From Amoebidium appalachense (Eukaryota > Ichthyosporea), in assembly GCA_963693365.1 (NCBI GenBank), contig CAVNZM010000011.1, positions 4,526,001-4,590,000 on the forward strand: 64,000 bases of DNA, in the 5' to 3' direction. Of this stretch, positions 17,788 to 31,317 are shown in pieces. The translations under genes and the position numbers were made by a program. Positions within the stretch are counted from its first letter, which is position 1; every line of letters starts with the position of its first letter. The notes beneath the pieces were generated by a model that searched no databases, was not told the DNA's origin, and saw only the letters and a list, made by a program, of their open reading frames with translations.

Positions 17788-20203
17788 ATCATTACAAATT
17801 TAAAAATCCCTATAATTGGATGGACTCGGTGCAACTGGAAACTGGATTGGAGACTCAGCCCCAGGGTTGGTGTGGACGTCACACTGCAAATCTGTGTTTA
17901 GACGGGAGGGACAGGAGGTGGGGTCGGGGAGGTTGGAGGCTGGGTTCATGCAGGGGGTTTGTTGGGGGGGGGGGGGGGCGGGGGGGGGGGGGGGGGGGGG
18001 AATGTAAAAGCTGCTGTCACCATGACTTCCACATGACATACTAGTTGTCGAGGACGACACGCATGCACATGTATGTATGCACCAGAGAGGCAGGGGTCGG
18101 GGGAGGATGCCCCGGGAGAATGAGAGAGTGATGTGCGTGAGCGCTGTGTGTGTATGTATGTGTGTGTGTGTGTGTGTGCACGTGTGTGCGTGTGTGTGTG
18201 TGTGTGTGCAGTGAGAATACACAAACCTTTAGCGAGCGCGTCTGTTTTGCGTTGTGTGACGACGCCTGACGCACCATGATCCGACACGCACACAGCCTGC
18301 ACCGTGCGTCACGTCACGCTCAAACACACACGCACATAATTCACGTCAAACAGAGCCCCGGAGCACGATTAGTGTTGGCGAGGGCGAGTGGAAGGAAGGG
18401 GGGGGGGGGGGGGGGGGGAGGGGGGGGGGGGAGGGGGGCACGCACGCCGTGTGCGCACGTGCAGTGAGTGCCATTGGCAGTGACACTACAGTCACGTCAC
18501 GTGCACGCCACTGAGTTCAAGATCAGATGTCCTGGAATGCCTGGATTCCACTGGATCTGAGCGTTAGCCAATCACTATGTCCTTCGCTATCAAGCTTTCT
18601 CATTGGTTAATCTGCCAAAGGCTTGCACGTTCCTATTGGAAAACATTGAATAGAGAGAAAAGATGGTATTTGCTGGGAATGCCTGTAACATCTAAAGAAG
18701 AGCCCTGGGACTCAGGAGACCGCACAGAGTTATTTGGGCTATAGAGATGACTGGGTCAAGCATGACAACAATATAGACGAATTTCATGTCTTTTATTTTC
18801 TCGGGAAAATAGTACTGCGCGCGCGGCGGCCGCGACCACTGCGGTACCTAATTGAGCGCATGATAAACAATAAACAATAACATAAAATACCAATCGCAGA
18901 AAGCTGTTTGTTATAAACCACTTTTTAAAACCAAGTTGGTCCGCCGGGTAGTGTCACCAGGGTGGTCCGGCCAACTCATGATGCCAGTTTTCTTTAGAAA
19001 GAAAGAATAAGTGGTTATTACGATTTCAAAACTTAAAGTTGAAATAAATTTAATGAATTATATCGCCAAGAGACGAAGCAGTTTGGGCATCGCAAGCCTC
19101 TAAAACCTCAAGTCCTCACTACTTTCTTTTGAGGCGCCATAGCAATCTTATCCGGTTTTGCTCTTTTTGCCGTTCTTTCCCAGATCTTAGGTCACCAATG
19201 AGCGCTAGGCATTCCAGCTAAACTGTTGATTGGCGGAAAATGGCACAGTGGGTCTTATCTCCAGATAACTGTCTCGGTTAGACTATGATGCTAAAAAGTG
19301 GTACATATGCCATAATTTTTCTTTTGACTCGTTTTTATTGATCCGTTGACAAAAATGCTCAGGGACATAATTATCAGAGGGCAAATAAAGTATTTAGTAT
19401 TTATTTTTAAGTATTTATAAGTATTGAATTATTTGTAACTAGGTAGAGGTACTCTAATGAACTAACTACTTTTGCGCGAACCTTTTTTGGTGCAGGGGCC
19501 GGCAAGCATATAAATTATAATACATCAAATTCACTACCGGCGTTCGACCCCCCCACACCATAGCTTGAGCCATCAAGGCCCTATGGGCGGCATGGGTATG
19601 TTCATCCAGTATGCAATATAAATGAACTTAATCTTTCGACCGTTGCAGGATTTACCAAATGTATAAAAAACGGCCCTCACTTCGGCTATAGTTGTGGTTT
19701 TTCTCTATATTGCACCATGCCCTTTTCAAGCAACTTGCTTCATATGTGTTCACTGACAGGTCTGGGTGTAGGGGGACAAATAGCCAACAGCCTATGTGCA
19801 TGCCTGACAGTCGACTTCGGCTCACTCGTTCGCACCACAAGTGCTAGTCTACAAACGTACTCCAAAGAAGCATACGTATTTGAAATATATCAGAAAAAAT
19901 CAATGAGATTCCAATGGTCATTACGTCTTTAATGGACAGACTGTTTCATCAACGCTAAGAATATATGATGATCTCGGTATCGTTCCAACCTCAGAGCTGT
20001 GTTTGTTCAAAGAAGAAAAACGTGTTTGTGTTCACTGAGTTGTGTCAAAAACAAAACACTGTCGAAAGCTTCAAAAACACGAAGGGAAACCTAACCTTGA
20101 TAAGCTAGAGTAAATTTGAGGCACTCGCTTATGTGGTTGCATCGGCGTGCATTAGGGACATTAGAGCGAAGATCGTTTATTTCTGTCGTTGACATCGGGG
20201 AGA
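15547..20203. other. Intergenic, no gene seen
   Basis: Mixed DNA. T-run/G-run tract at 16097-16144, G/C modules at 16180-16205 and 16870-16985, (TG)n at 16758-16790, 17270-17405 and 18150-18210, C and G runs at 17160-17220, 17645-17785 and 17965-18000. From 18480 to 20200 the sequence has normal complexity, with several CCAAT or ATTGG words, but no splice-consistent coding segment that I can recognise. A short match to the end of the 870-bp repeat lies at 19330-19350. Confidence 0.6.
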
Positions 20204-20883
20204 ATGTTTGACACCACCAGAAAGAAAACACGGGTTAGGAGCCTGTTTTCAAACGTGAACTTGGACAAGGTCGTGCGTGCACGGGGGAGTTCAGACCAAG
20301 CAGAAACAGACATAAAAGGTTTTAATTCCAGTTCAAGCACAGAATGTTCCCCTGGGGCAGATTCAGTTTCCAGTACGGGTTTGAGCACAACACCAAAGTC
20401 CCTGCTTGGCAGTGCGAAATCCACGGGATCTTGTTCTCTCTTAACTAGACGATGGTCGGTGGATCAGAAGTTTTCGTTCAGCGAGCTTGACATCAGCAAC
20501 ACACAGCTGTCGGCGGCTTCAAAGGGGTAGGTGTCATGCCCTCCAGGTGTTAGGAGTAGCTCATGTTTGGTGCAGGCAGACTTATTTCTAAGTCTAAGAC
20601 CACACTATGAGATCTTGGAAGTGGGAGGGTTTTTTTGAAGGTAAAGAAGCTTCTTGTCGCTCGCTTTTCTCGGTCTCGCCATTATGTCATTAGCGGTGGG
20701 CTGCACAACCAATGACATCAAGCTCCCGAAAGTTCAATTGATTAGCCAGTATAGAGATGTCACGTCATAACCCCCCCCCTCCCGAAAGGGGGAAAAAGCG
20801 AAAAGAGTAGTAAGCAACCTGTCAGTCAGTTCTCTTTTGCTATGAAACTTTAAGCATTAATCGTCGTATTTTTTGGATGAAGC

Positions 20884-20930
<47 letters not shown>

Positions 20931-21925
20931 AGTAATAGGAGATAACGGAAAAAGAAAACTTGGGGATAACTAGCGTTCGATGCGCTTTGCTGATTGCTTA
21001 GAAAATTTTTTTTATCGTTGCTCTGTATTAGCATCACGGCTGGTCCTGTCACACCAACGACCAGAAATATATGGCCTTTCCTGAGGAAATGAAGTTGTTC
21101 CTGGGTTTTCCTGTGAGGATTTTCCTTGGCGAAATGTCACTCGCTGACTGCTCTTTCTTGTTTTTTGCAGTGGGCTATCAACAACGTGCCTACCCATCGA
21201 CAGGCAACCACCCCTCTCCAGTCTGTCACACGCAAAACGGTCTCGTTCCCAACCAGTCATCCCCCTGCCTGGACAACAACGGCGGCACTCTCTCGGAAGC
21301 ATCTTCCCACCAGATGAATACGTCGGTGACTTGCTAAACGGTAGACGCGAAGGTTTTGGAACTTTAAAGACAGCGAAAGGGGTTTACGAAGGCGAATGGA
21401 AGGATGGGGCGAGGGAAGGGTCGGGGTATCTATGCATGAATAATGGCGCGAAATACGAAGGAGAGTTCAAGGAGGGGCGATTCCATGGAATGGGCGTCTT
21501 GACAACCCCTCGTTTTGTATATGCTGGCCAGTGGTTCAAGGGGCAGCAGTGTGGTTATGGTTTTTTCATCAGCCTTGAAAACGAGAGTCGCTACGCAGGG
21601 CAATTCAGTGATGGGAAGGCGAATGGGTATGGACGTCTTGTTGTCAGCAACGAGTTTTACTTCTATGGGAAGTTTGAGCAGGGCGTGTTTATGCATCGGT
21701 GGTGGCGGACTTTGAAGGATCGGCAGTGCGGCACCCAGGCAATGTATATGGCTCACCTGGCTGCAAAGGTGAGCATGGGTGAAGTGACGTTTTTGGTGCC
21801 TTTCGGTGTTTCTGCTGTTGCATCCGTATACAGATGTTTCTTAGGTGCCCCTTCGTTTTTGAATGGATGCTCAGCAGAAGACGGTGGTTGTGGTGGTGGT
21901 TGTGGTGGCGTGTGTGTGTGTTTGT

Positions 21926-21968
<43 letters not shown>

Positions 21969-22160
21969 GGACAAAAAACACGACAATCCACATTAATCAG
22001 TAACAAGCGACAACCAGATCATAATATGTTTGCAGAACCAAAAGGACACGAACACACGGCCGTGACGATTGTATATAAACACACTCAAGTTATTTTCTTT
22101 TTTCTTTCTTTTCTTTTCTTTTCTTTTTTTTGTTTATTTTGATTTTTTTTTTCTTTTTTT

Positions 22161-22214
<54 letters not shown>

Positions 22215-22267
22215 CACAGAAGAGTAAAAACCTTGTGCTTACGACAATGTACCACCAACCCCCTTCC

Positions 22268-22316
<49 letters not shown>

Positions 22317-22598
22317 AAAAAAAAAAAAACCCCAGACCCCCCCCCCCCCCCCCCCCCCTTCCCCCCTCCCCCCCCTCCTCCTCCTCCTCAACGCATACAG
22401 GAATCTCTTGCCAAGTGCCACCAGCCCATCATGTCAGCCTTTGAGTCTGTGCAGAACATAGCTTCCAAGCAGCGCGCCAGCCCAACACTCACCGAGGTTG
22501 CCCAGGCTGCAGACATGTCCACACGGAGACGCTCATCAACAACACTCAATCCAGGCTCACTCACTGCTCTACTCACATACATGCCTGCCTCAACGTGA
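20204..22598 (+). CDS. MORN-repeat protein, three exons
   Basis: Exons 20204-20526, 21171-21768 and 22401-22598 join without a phase conflict into 372 residues. Exon 1 ends AAAGGG|GTAGGT, exon 2 follows TTTTTTGCAG and ends GCAAAG|GTGAGC, and exon 3 follows CGCATACAG. I chose ATG 20204 because the upstream frame has no other ATG. Residues 1-155 are basic and Ser-rich, probably disordered. Residues about 158-285 contain six MORN units of 22-24 residues, with YxG starts at 158, 180, 203, 225 and 249 and a degenerate last one at 271 (for example YEGEWKDGAREGSGY). MORN repeats generally bind membranes or act as protein scaffolds at the cell cortex, cilia or basal complexes; the partner here is unknown. 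The C-terminal 65 residues, from exon 3, are Ser/Thr-rich with no domain I recognise. No kinase (PIPK) or SET domain follows the repeats. Intron 2 holds a large G/C foldback. Confidence 0.88.
22142..22330. repeat. Foldback of T-run/G-run and C-run/A-run inside MORN intron 2
   Basis: A T-rich tract (22143-22170) runs into 41 G (22171-22211). After a 57-base spacer, 38 C (22269-22306) run into about 23 A (22307-22329). The two arms are complementary over about 60 positions, so the transcript could form a very stable hairpin within the intron. Confidence 0.85.
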
Positions 22599-23518
22599 TT
22601 TTTTGTTATTTTTTTATAATTCGCGAGATGAAATTCGGGTTTTGTAAGTGTGGGTGATTCGAAATGGGGTCGTGTTTGATAAAGACTGGAAAACAGGTGT
22701 TGTTGTAAAAATGATATTGGTGGTGTGGGAGCATAAGAGCGCTTTGTTTTGGCGTTTATATTTATTTCTATATCTTCTAATTAAATTTTTATTCGTGAGA
22801 CTGGCCAATGACGAAGACAACTTGTACGTTTAAGGGGTAGCACACTTTCTCTAGGCACTTACACAAGGAACATCACGGATGATTTGTGGTAGTCCCTGTT
22901 TAGTGTGTGTTCTCGTAATTGTTTGGCTCGATGGCTGCACCTTTATGAGTGGTTCACAGCGATGTTGGTTCTTTTGCACAATATCTCTGCAGAACATTCC
23001 GGTATATTTGACTCCTGAAATTCGATTGATGTAAACGCGAGGTTGGATCTTAATCTTACTGCCTATGGTAACTCGTTTTGTGCAAAATAAGGATAGGTAA
23101 AGCTTTAATGTATACTGTATTCGGAAAACTTTTGGGTTTTTTGCTGTTTGTGATATCTGGTTAATTTTCCTGGTAGAACGAAAGAGCAGATTGCTGTTTT
23201 GTAGACAAGCTGCAAGCCCCAAGGCGGGCGCAGCTAACTCATGCAGTATGGCACGTAAACGGATATGGGATACAGGGAATATGTACGAATGAACAAGTGG
23301 GACATGGAAAAGCATAACATGGCCCCCATCCGTGAATAAAACACAGTTGACGTTCTCACGATCGACATGCAAACAACTCGCTCTTTCCTGTCACTGAGTT
23401 TTTTTGGGGGCTAGCTAAGCGTACTGCAAACCAGTGCCCGGGGATCTCAAAGATTCGATCGCGAAACGACTCGATGATACTGTAACACGTGTGAAGGGGG
23501 ATTTTTATCTCATCTACC

Positions 23519-23554
<36 letters not shown>

Positions 23555-24288
23555 CCCCCCCCCGGGCATGCCGGTACGGTACCGGCATTGCTTGCCATAC
23601 ACACACGTGACTTACTCGCGGCACCCAGGGCAAGAGCGCGCCACCGGTTTCAATGCAATATGAATATTTGTGCTTTTAGTACCTCGGGACCGGCCCGGGT
23701 GTGTTGCGTGCACCCAACCATGGCGTTTTGCCGTTTTTAAACATTAAATTAGATTTGAACTTTAAAATAGACGTTGCAGAGGATCGTTAAAGCAAGGCAT
23801 TTACCAACTCATAAAATTTCACAAGCGCTAGCTGCATACAGTTTTGCCCATTGAACCACTTATACCACTTTCTGATCATTGCATGAATTGCCGTGTGTAT
23901 AGAATTTCCGCTTATCATGTGTGTGCAATTTCAGTGATCATCAATTTATATTGAAAGGCGCGCCCAAAGCGGCGCCGGATGCCTACGCGCAACTGAAATT
24001 TTCAAGCATCTACCAACAGCGTTCATATCTACTATCGTCATTGCCACTATGTCATAACCACGACAAAAACTAGCCAAGAATGTTACCATAACTACTGCAC
24101 AAAGATGAGAACTACTGGGAAAGGGCCTACAGAGGCCAGCCTAGAAACCTACAAAGCAACCCAAATTCTCAGATCGGATCAGAAGAACACTGTAAGATTT
24201 CCCCCACCAACTGTTACACATTAAGCACGGGTCAAACACAATTTTATAGATGCCATGGGTGTGTAACGGTGGGTGATTGGGTAACCAG

Positions 24289-24333
<45 letters not shown>

Positions 24334-24398
24334 GTGGCTGGTCACCGTGGTGGTGGTGGTGGTGGGTACACTATCACGGAAAAAACACCAAGATATTT
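22599..24398. other. Intergenic, no gene seen
   Basis: Mostly normal-complexity DNA between two convergent genes. A minus-strand open frame at 22851-23372 (173 residues) has no family resemblance and no splice partners that I can find, so I do not call it. C run at 23521-23563; (GT)n at 24292-24332; (GGT)n follows at 24349-24366. Confidence 0.55.
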
Positions 24399-24709
24399 CT
24401 AGCTCTGCTGTTTCAAAAACTGCATGAAGTCCTGTTTGTTCTGCAGGGGGGACCGGGTAGGCCGGCCCAGATCCTTCCTATGGCCCTTATTAACCCTCAC
24501 CTCCAATAGGGCGGGTCCCTTAACCGTTTTTAACTCCTCAAGCGCCGATTTTATCTCATCCGTCGTGCTTGCCGACTTTGCCCACCTGTACCCGCACCCG
24601 GTTGCGATATCGATTAGGTTGAAAGAGTCGGTAAGGGTGCCTGTTTCCTGCCCGCCGACAGAGTCGTGTGCGCCGTTGTTGATCACAATGTGCTTGTAGT
24701 TCTCCACCC

Positions 24710-24763
<54 letters not shown>

Positions 24764-25008
24764 TGTGTTGGGGGGAGGGGCGAGGTAGGAGAAGGTTAGA
24801 GAGTGTTACAGAGTGCCAAGAACAAGATTAATGGGGTAGGAGCACATGTATGCGTGTGTGCCAGGTTGTCTGTATTTGTGCGCCCATAAGCGTGAGTGCC
24901 ACATCGTGTGTGTTTGTGTGTGTGTGTGTGTGCACTGGGGCAAAGATAAAGGTGCACCAACCCATTGCACAAACAAACGCGATGGCGGTTGGGGCTCGTG
25001 TGTGGACG

Positions 25009-25072
<64 letters not shown>

Positions 25073-25692
25073 CCGCGAGCAGCAGAGTTGTGAATGTAAA
25101 CAAATGTCTTGACAAAAGGATCACGGGGGAGAGTTGAGTATGTGTGTGCCCACATGCGGAGGTGTGTGTGTGCACCCGTGTGCTTGTGCGTGTGTGCATG
25201 TGTGTATGTGTGTGCGTGTGCAAGGGTGTTTCCCTAACTTTCGAGCAAAAGAAGTAGTTTGCATGAAAGTCAACATGTCCCATTTCCAAAAAATCCTCCC
25301 CGCACATACCTGCATGCTAACAGTAGCCAAACTCCCCATGTGCATAAGCACCGCACCATCACCATCCAAGCAATACACTGACTGGTTCGGCCTCGCAACC
25401 GCAATACCCAGCGCGATACTGCTCGCATGACCCATAGATCCGACAGTCAAAAAATCACGTGCGTGGCCCTGTTTCTTGGCTACTCGATATTCGAATAGCT
25501 CACGTGAGAGCATACCCGTGGTCCCTACGACACAGTCTCGTGCGTTAAGGCTGTCGACAATGAGTTGGAGAGCGGTTTCACGGTTGTGCTCAAAGGTTGC
25601 GGGTGTCTGTACGTGTGTGTGTGTGTGTGTGCGTGTGGGTTTTTTTTTGGGGGGGGGGGGAGGGGGGGGGGGGAGGGCAAGGGGGAAGGTGT

Positions 25693-25739
<47 letters not shown>

Positions 25740-26015
25740 GTATGTGTGTGTGTGTGTGTGTGTGAGGGGGGGGGGGGGGGGGGGGGGTAAATAAATGGGT
25801 TTCATAATATTACCCCTGTAAGCCCTTCACATCGGAGGCCTTGCACTACCCTCCTGCAACGACCCCCCCCCCCCCCATCCCCCCCCCCCACCCCGACACA
25901 TACACACAGGCCCCGCACCCACGTCCGCCTTCCCATGGCCCCATTGCACTTTGGCCTCCTTCCAGGCATTTTGCCACCCATCATATTATTAGTAGGCGTA
26001 GGAAAAGAGACCTGT

Positions 26016-26049
<34 letters not shown>

Positions 26050-27086
26050 CCCCCGGCGGGGACACAGCCCCAAGAAAGACTCAATTATTCTACACTCAAA
26101 TCCCCCCCTTCCCACCTCCCCCCTCCCCCCCCCCCCCCCCCCCCCCCCCCCTCTCCCCCTCCCCGGTGTCTGGATGAAATAAACAGACTAGTGTCCCTTC
26201 CCCCTCACAATCTCCCAAAACCTCACCCCTTTCACCTGCACATCCAAGACCACTGCGCCCTCCCCCCCCCCCCCCTCCCCCTCCCCCCAGCCCTCCCCTC
26301 CCTCCCCCCAACCCTCCCCTCCCCTCCCCCCCTCCCCCGCCCCCTCCCCCCCCCCCCCCCCCGCCCCTTCCCTCCCCAAAGAAATCCCTTCCCTTCGACC
26401 TTTCGTGACAAAACCCTTTACGTCCGACTGCCTTCCATCTATGCCCAATCTGCCTTCCCACACTCTCCTTTCCTTTCCTCTTCCCAAATCCCCTCCTCCC
26501 CCCTCCCCCCCTCTCTCCCCCTTCACCTCTCCCACTCCCCCCACCATCCCCCTCCCCCCTCCCTCTCCCTCCCCCTTCCCCCCGCCAAACACGCACACAC
26601 AAACACCCCACCCACCTTTGGCAGCTTGAATGGCAGGAACGTCTGCCTGCGCACCAGCACGGCATAAGGCCCGCAGTTGTTCTTCATGTAGGCCATGGTG
26701 TTGTCTAGCATCTTCTCGGCCCCCTCCTGGAAGTCTGGAAGGATCTGGAAGGGGATGTTGAGCGATGCGAGAAGCCCGGGCGTCGCCTGCCCCTGCACAA
26801 GGTGTTGCGGTTCGTCCTTTTTGCCCGGCTCGCCTCGCCAGCCAATCAGAAGGCACATGGGGATGCTGTATACCTGGTTTGGGATGGGTGGGGGTGGGTG
26901 GGTGAGTGAGTGAGTGAGTGAGTGAATGAGTGTGAGTGAGTGAGTGAGTGAGTGTGGGTTTGGGTGAGTGAGTGAGTGAGTGAGTGTGATTGTGTGTGTG
27001 CGTGTTGGGGGGATGGGGGGCCATGGTGGTTAGCAAGCAAACACCGACGTTATTATTCTCCCCCCCCCCCCCCCCCCCCCCCCCCC

Positions 27087-27140
<54 letters not shown>

Positions 27141-28331
27141 GGGAAGAGGGTTATCATAGCTTCCCTAATACGGAGTACACATACGCATCAAGAAATTGGC
27201 GCAAGACACAATATGGTTACCCACGGACACACACAGAGTATCCAGCTTCAGCTCCTGAGAGCAATATTAGGGAGGGTGGCAGCAAGAAGGGGGAGGGGGG
27301 GGGGAGGGGGGGGGAGAAGGGGGGGGAGGAAGGGATGGTATTATAGAGGGAGCCGGACGGGAAAACGCTGGGAAGAAATTGCTTTGTCACAAGAATCTGA
27401 GAGGGAGGGGGATGGAGGTTTGTTATGGGGAGGGGGGGAAGGGGGGGGGGGGGGGGGGGGGGGGGGGGGTATGGGTGTAAGAGAACCCAAAGGACCGGGG
27501 GGATCCTTGTGAAAGTGTTGGTGGTCTCTAGACAAAAAGTATGCAACGTAAATGCGGCCCATTCCACGGGTTCTCCACACTCTCATGCCATACAGATGTA
27601 CCTCGGTCCCTCCTCCCCTCTTCCAACCCTCCCCCCCCCCCTTCCCCTCCTCCTCTGTATCTTCCCCTGTTCGGCCGCTTCAAAGGAGATCCATGTTAGG
27701 TGCATGACCTTACATATCATTACGAGCTGAATGCAGAGATACAAGCCTTCAACCATCCCCCCAACTCTGCCCACCTTTCCACCCATACAACACCCCCACC
27801 CAGTCTCCCCTTACCCCCCCCCCCTCCCCTCCCCCCCCCTCCCCTCTTTCATGCACTTCACACATCAGTTTTAACACCCACCTCAGGAGCTGCCAGAGAG
27901 AGCAACGGATTGACGATGTTTCCGAGCCCAGAGTTCTGCAGATAAACCACCGCCGGCTTGCCCGTTGCCAAGTGATACCCAGATGCCACACCAATAGCCG
28001 CCCCCTCATTTGCGGTCATGATGTGCTTTTCTTTAGGTGCGTTGACAGAAACATACGCGCAGAAATCTTTGAGAAGGGAATCTGGCACACCACAGAAGAA
28101 ATCCAGGTCTCTTTGTTTCAAAGCCTCGTAAAACTCTGCTGGATCTAAGAAATCACGCTGAATCTCTGTGTATTCACGCTCATCTGCACGGCTGTCTGGC
28201 ACCAGTTTTGATTTGTTTGTCGTCGCTGATATGTATCTAGAGGTGCTTTTAGGAAAAGATGTAGCTAGAGCAGGGTTGAATGTTTGTGGTATGGAGGAAG
28301 AAACGGAACGGAGTGCTTGAAATAGAGCCAT
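24399..28331 (-). CDS. ppd: Phosphonopyruvate decarboxylase, four exons, mitochondrial-type N-terminus
   Basis: Minus-strand exons 28331-27882, 26873-26616, 25606-25310 and 24710-24399, all phase 0, give 438 residues. The enzyme is a thiamine-diphosphate decarboxylase that turns phosphonopyruvate into phosphonoacetaldehyde, the step that makes C-P bond formation by PEP mutase irreversible. Evidence: [13 protein letters not shown] and [21 protein letters not shown] (conserved glutamate, E109) in exon 1; [17 protein letters not shown] in exon 2; and the thiamine motif GDG (318-320) to INN (345-347) with [11 protein letters not shown] after it. I chose ATG 28331 as the first in frame. The first ~45 residues ([16 protein letters not shown] onward) are rich in Arg, Ser and Ala without acids, and extend the usual ~375-residue length, so they look like a mitochondrial presequence; this is inference. 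Acceptors of exons 3 and 4 directly follow (CA)n. Sulfopyruvate decarboxylase is a related alternative but is usually split or shorter. No PEP mutase was seen in the window. Confidence 0.9.
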
Positions 28332-29456
28332 GTTTGGTTGCTTCAATGATGTCGGTCTCGTTTGCTTCTAGCTTACCCAAAATAGGTATGTATAACAGCC
28401 CGAAAGAAACTGAAATAGGCGGGGGGAGGTGCATTACACGGAAGAATAACTCCTGTTAACTCTTACTACCTCTATATGTCTGTGCATTTGGTTACGGCGT
28501 AATATATTACGAAGATAAGATAGTAGGGGAAAGGAAAAGATAAAAGCGACTGAAAAGCGAGTCGCGACGCACCACGCAAAATGTTTTTGTGTTGACGTCG
28601 TTCACATGTGACAGATATCGAAGACAGGGTAGGAATTACGGAGTTTCGAGTCCGGTTGGGAGGGACTTGAGCCAATTCCTGCAGTACAGTTCTTCCGAAC
28701 TTCGGCCCAAGGAAGCGATACATTTTTGTCGTAATGCTTACCCATATGATATGTGCTGATCTTTCACGAAGCATAAAAAAAGTCCCTTCAGACTTCCAAA
28801 GGTCTATTGAATGTGCATGATTGTTTTCTGCCTGACGTTTTCAGAACCCCGCGCGCGCGAGCAGCCGGTGTAGGGATGGGGAATATGAAAAATACGGGGT
28901 AATGAACCCGGATCTAGATATCGACATACATCGACGTGAGAAGCTATTTTCTACCCTGCAAAGGTGTGAACGATTGGTTGACGTTTGAATGACGTGTGCT
29001 GTTATTGGTCGATCTAGCAGTGACGTATCATCTGACCAATCATTACGCACCAGATTTGGCGCCATGGGAAAGCTTTTTTATACCGTATTACCGTAACTAT
29101 CACGTGTGCCCACATAGCTATTATATATAAATGGTATAGAGGGGCAGACGGATGCATAAACGTGGTAACCAGCTCATTATAAATAGATGTTATAACTATT
29201 TGCACCAGGCCCCTTGAGAAACTTTACTGATTAGCTGAGGCGTTTTTGGCTGGGTCGAACGACATTGCGAAGTTAGGCATTTTTGAGTTTGAAATGCGGG
29301 GGTGGGCAGCAGTAAGTATTGAGGTCCCCCCTGGTGTTGGGTCCCCCCCCCCCCCCCCCCCGGGGGATGAAAGACCCACCTGCTCGAGGGGGTGGTGTCC
29401 TCCCCCCCCCCCCCCCCCCCCTGGGGATGAAAGACCCACCTGCTCGAGGGGGTGGT

Positions 29457-29498
<42 letters not shown>

Positions 29499-29606
29499 CT
29501 AAGCTGACCACCGGGGTGGTGGGTCCCCCCTCCCCCCAGAGAGGGGGAGGGGGGACCCACCTCTTTGGTGGGGTGGTGGGTCCCCCCCCCTCCCCCCCTC
29601 CCCCCC

Positions 29607-29654
<48 letters not shown>

Positions 29655-29749
29655 CGAGGAATCCAACGGGACCCTCCGCGCCGGCCGCAGCCGCATACCT
29701 TCTCAAGTTCTGGGAGGCTCGCCTTCTCCCCTCCTCCCCTTCCCCCCTT

Positions 29750-29780
<31 letters not shown>

Positions 29781-31286
29781 CCTCCCAGGCCCCTCCTCTC
29801 ACTCCACCACCATCCCCAACATTAAGTTTGTACTAATTCTTCTTCCCTTCCTAAAATTTAACCAATGCTTCGAATTTTGACAAAGTTAAGGCAAATCTAT
29901 CATGCACAACATGTCACTGGGAGTGTGTGTCTGCAACTTTTGTGCCGTGTAGACGTGGGACCGTGTGTTTTTGTGTCCTTAAGGTGGGTGATCATTCGGC
30001 ACTGCTAATCTGTTGTGGTGGCCTGACAGTGTGCAAGTAAACGTTGTGCCACATGTGCAAGCTGTGTAGACGCAATGCGCTTAGCATGCGCAAAATTACA
30101 TGGGTTCACGTGTGTGCTAGAGAAGAGGGTGTGTGCACACGTGTGGGTGTCACTGTGCATGTGTGTCTCAGTGCGTGTTTGCCTGTGTATGCGTTTGTGT
30201 GCATATGTGTGCGTGTGTTGTGTGTGTGTGTGTCAGTGATTGAGAGAGCTCCCAAATTCTCTGGCCCAAATCTGCACGCGCGCATGTGCCTTTTGTGGCA
30301 TGTGTGTCTGATTTGCCATAATATATATATGCATGTGTGTGTGAACGGTTGTTCATTGCAAATCATTATGATAAGCATGCATGATGGCGCATGATGCACG
30401 GATGAAATTGCGTCAGACAAATAACCCGGGGGGGGGGGGGGGGGGGGGGGGGAGGGGAGGGGATAGATAAAGAGCGAAAAAAGAGGGTGGTGGTGTGATG
30501 GTGGTGGTGGGGGGGGGATCCGGAGGGGGGGGGGAGGGGGAATATTAAAAGGGAAGCAGTTGGAGAGGAAAAATGGAATTCAGAATGTGTGCCACGTGTG
30601 CGCGTGCGCATCATTATACAGAACAGAGCATACTACCCTACGGCAATCTGTGATTATGAGCGTATTGGAGAGCGTGCACGCACGTGTGTGTGCCTGCGTG
30701 TGCAAGGGTGCTTGACTGTACCGTTAATGATTGTCGAGAAAATCAATGGTCATGAGCAACCGCCATATGCATTGCGGTCTCCCTATGCGATCTTAAGGGG
30801 CGTAGAGAGGGGAGGCCCCCATGGGCCAGCGGTCGTTCCGGGGGGAAGGGGGGGGGGGGGGGGGGGGGGGAGGGGGGGGGGGGGGGGGATGCTAGCTAGT
30901 AAGCAGGTCCAATTTGACCCAGGGCCTGATAATTGATACCAATTATTGGGTGTAGAGAAGGTGCCAATGCCAATATGTTTTCAAGTTGGTATCCAATATA
31001 CATACTATATATATATTAGTCATATTTGGGTAGCCCCCTCCCCCCCCCTCCCCCCCCCCCCCCTGGGTCCCCCCCCCCAATCCCCAGTTGGCGGAGGGGT
31101 GGTTGGTGCCCCCCCCCCCCCCCCCCCCCCAACTTACTACTACCCCCCTCCCCGTTTCAAAATCAAAAAAGCCTTATATCCATGTGAAAAACACGCAGTG
31201 ACACCGGATCCACAAACTTTCAAAAATTCAAGGCATGTCCGAGTCCGAGCCCAGTGCGCAGGGGCCGCGGACGCTCCGGGGGACTC

Positions 31287-31317
<31 letters not shown>

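Noticed and set aside
22851-23372. 173-residue minus-strand open frame
   Set aside because: No recognisable family, no splice-consistent neighbours and unremarkable residue composition; could be chance in normal-complexity DNA.
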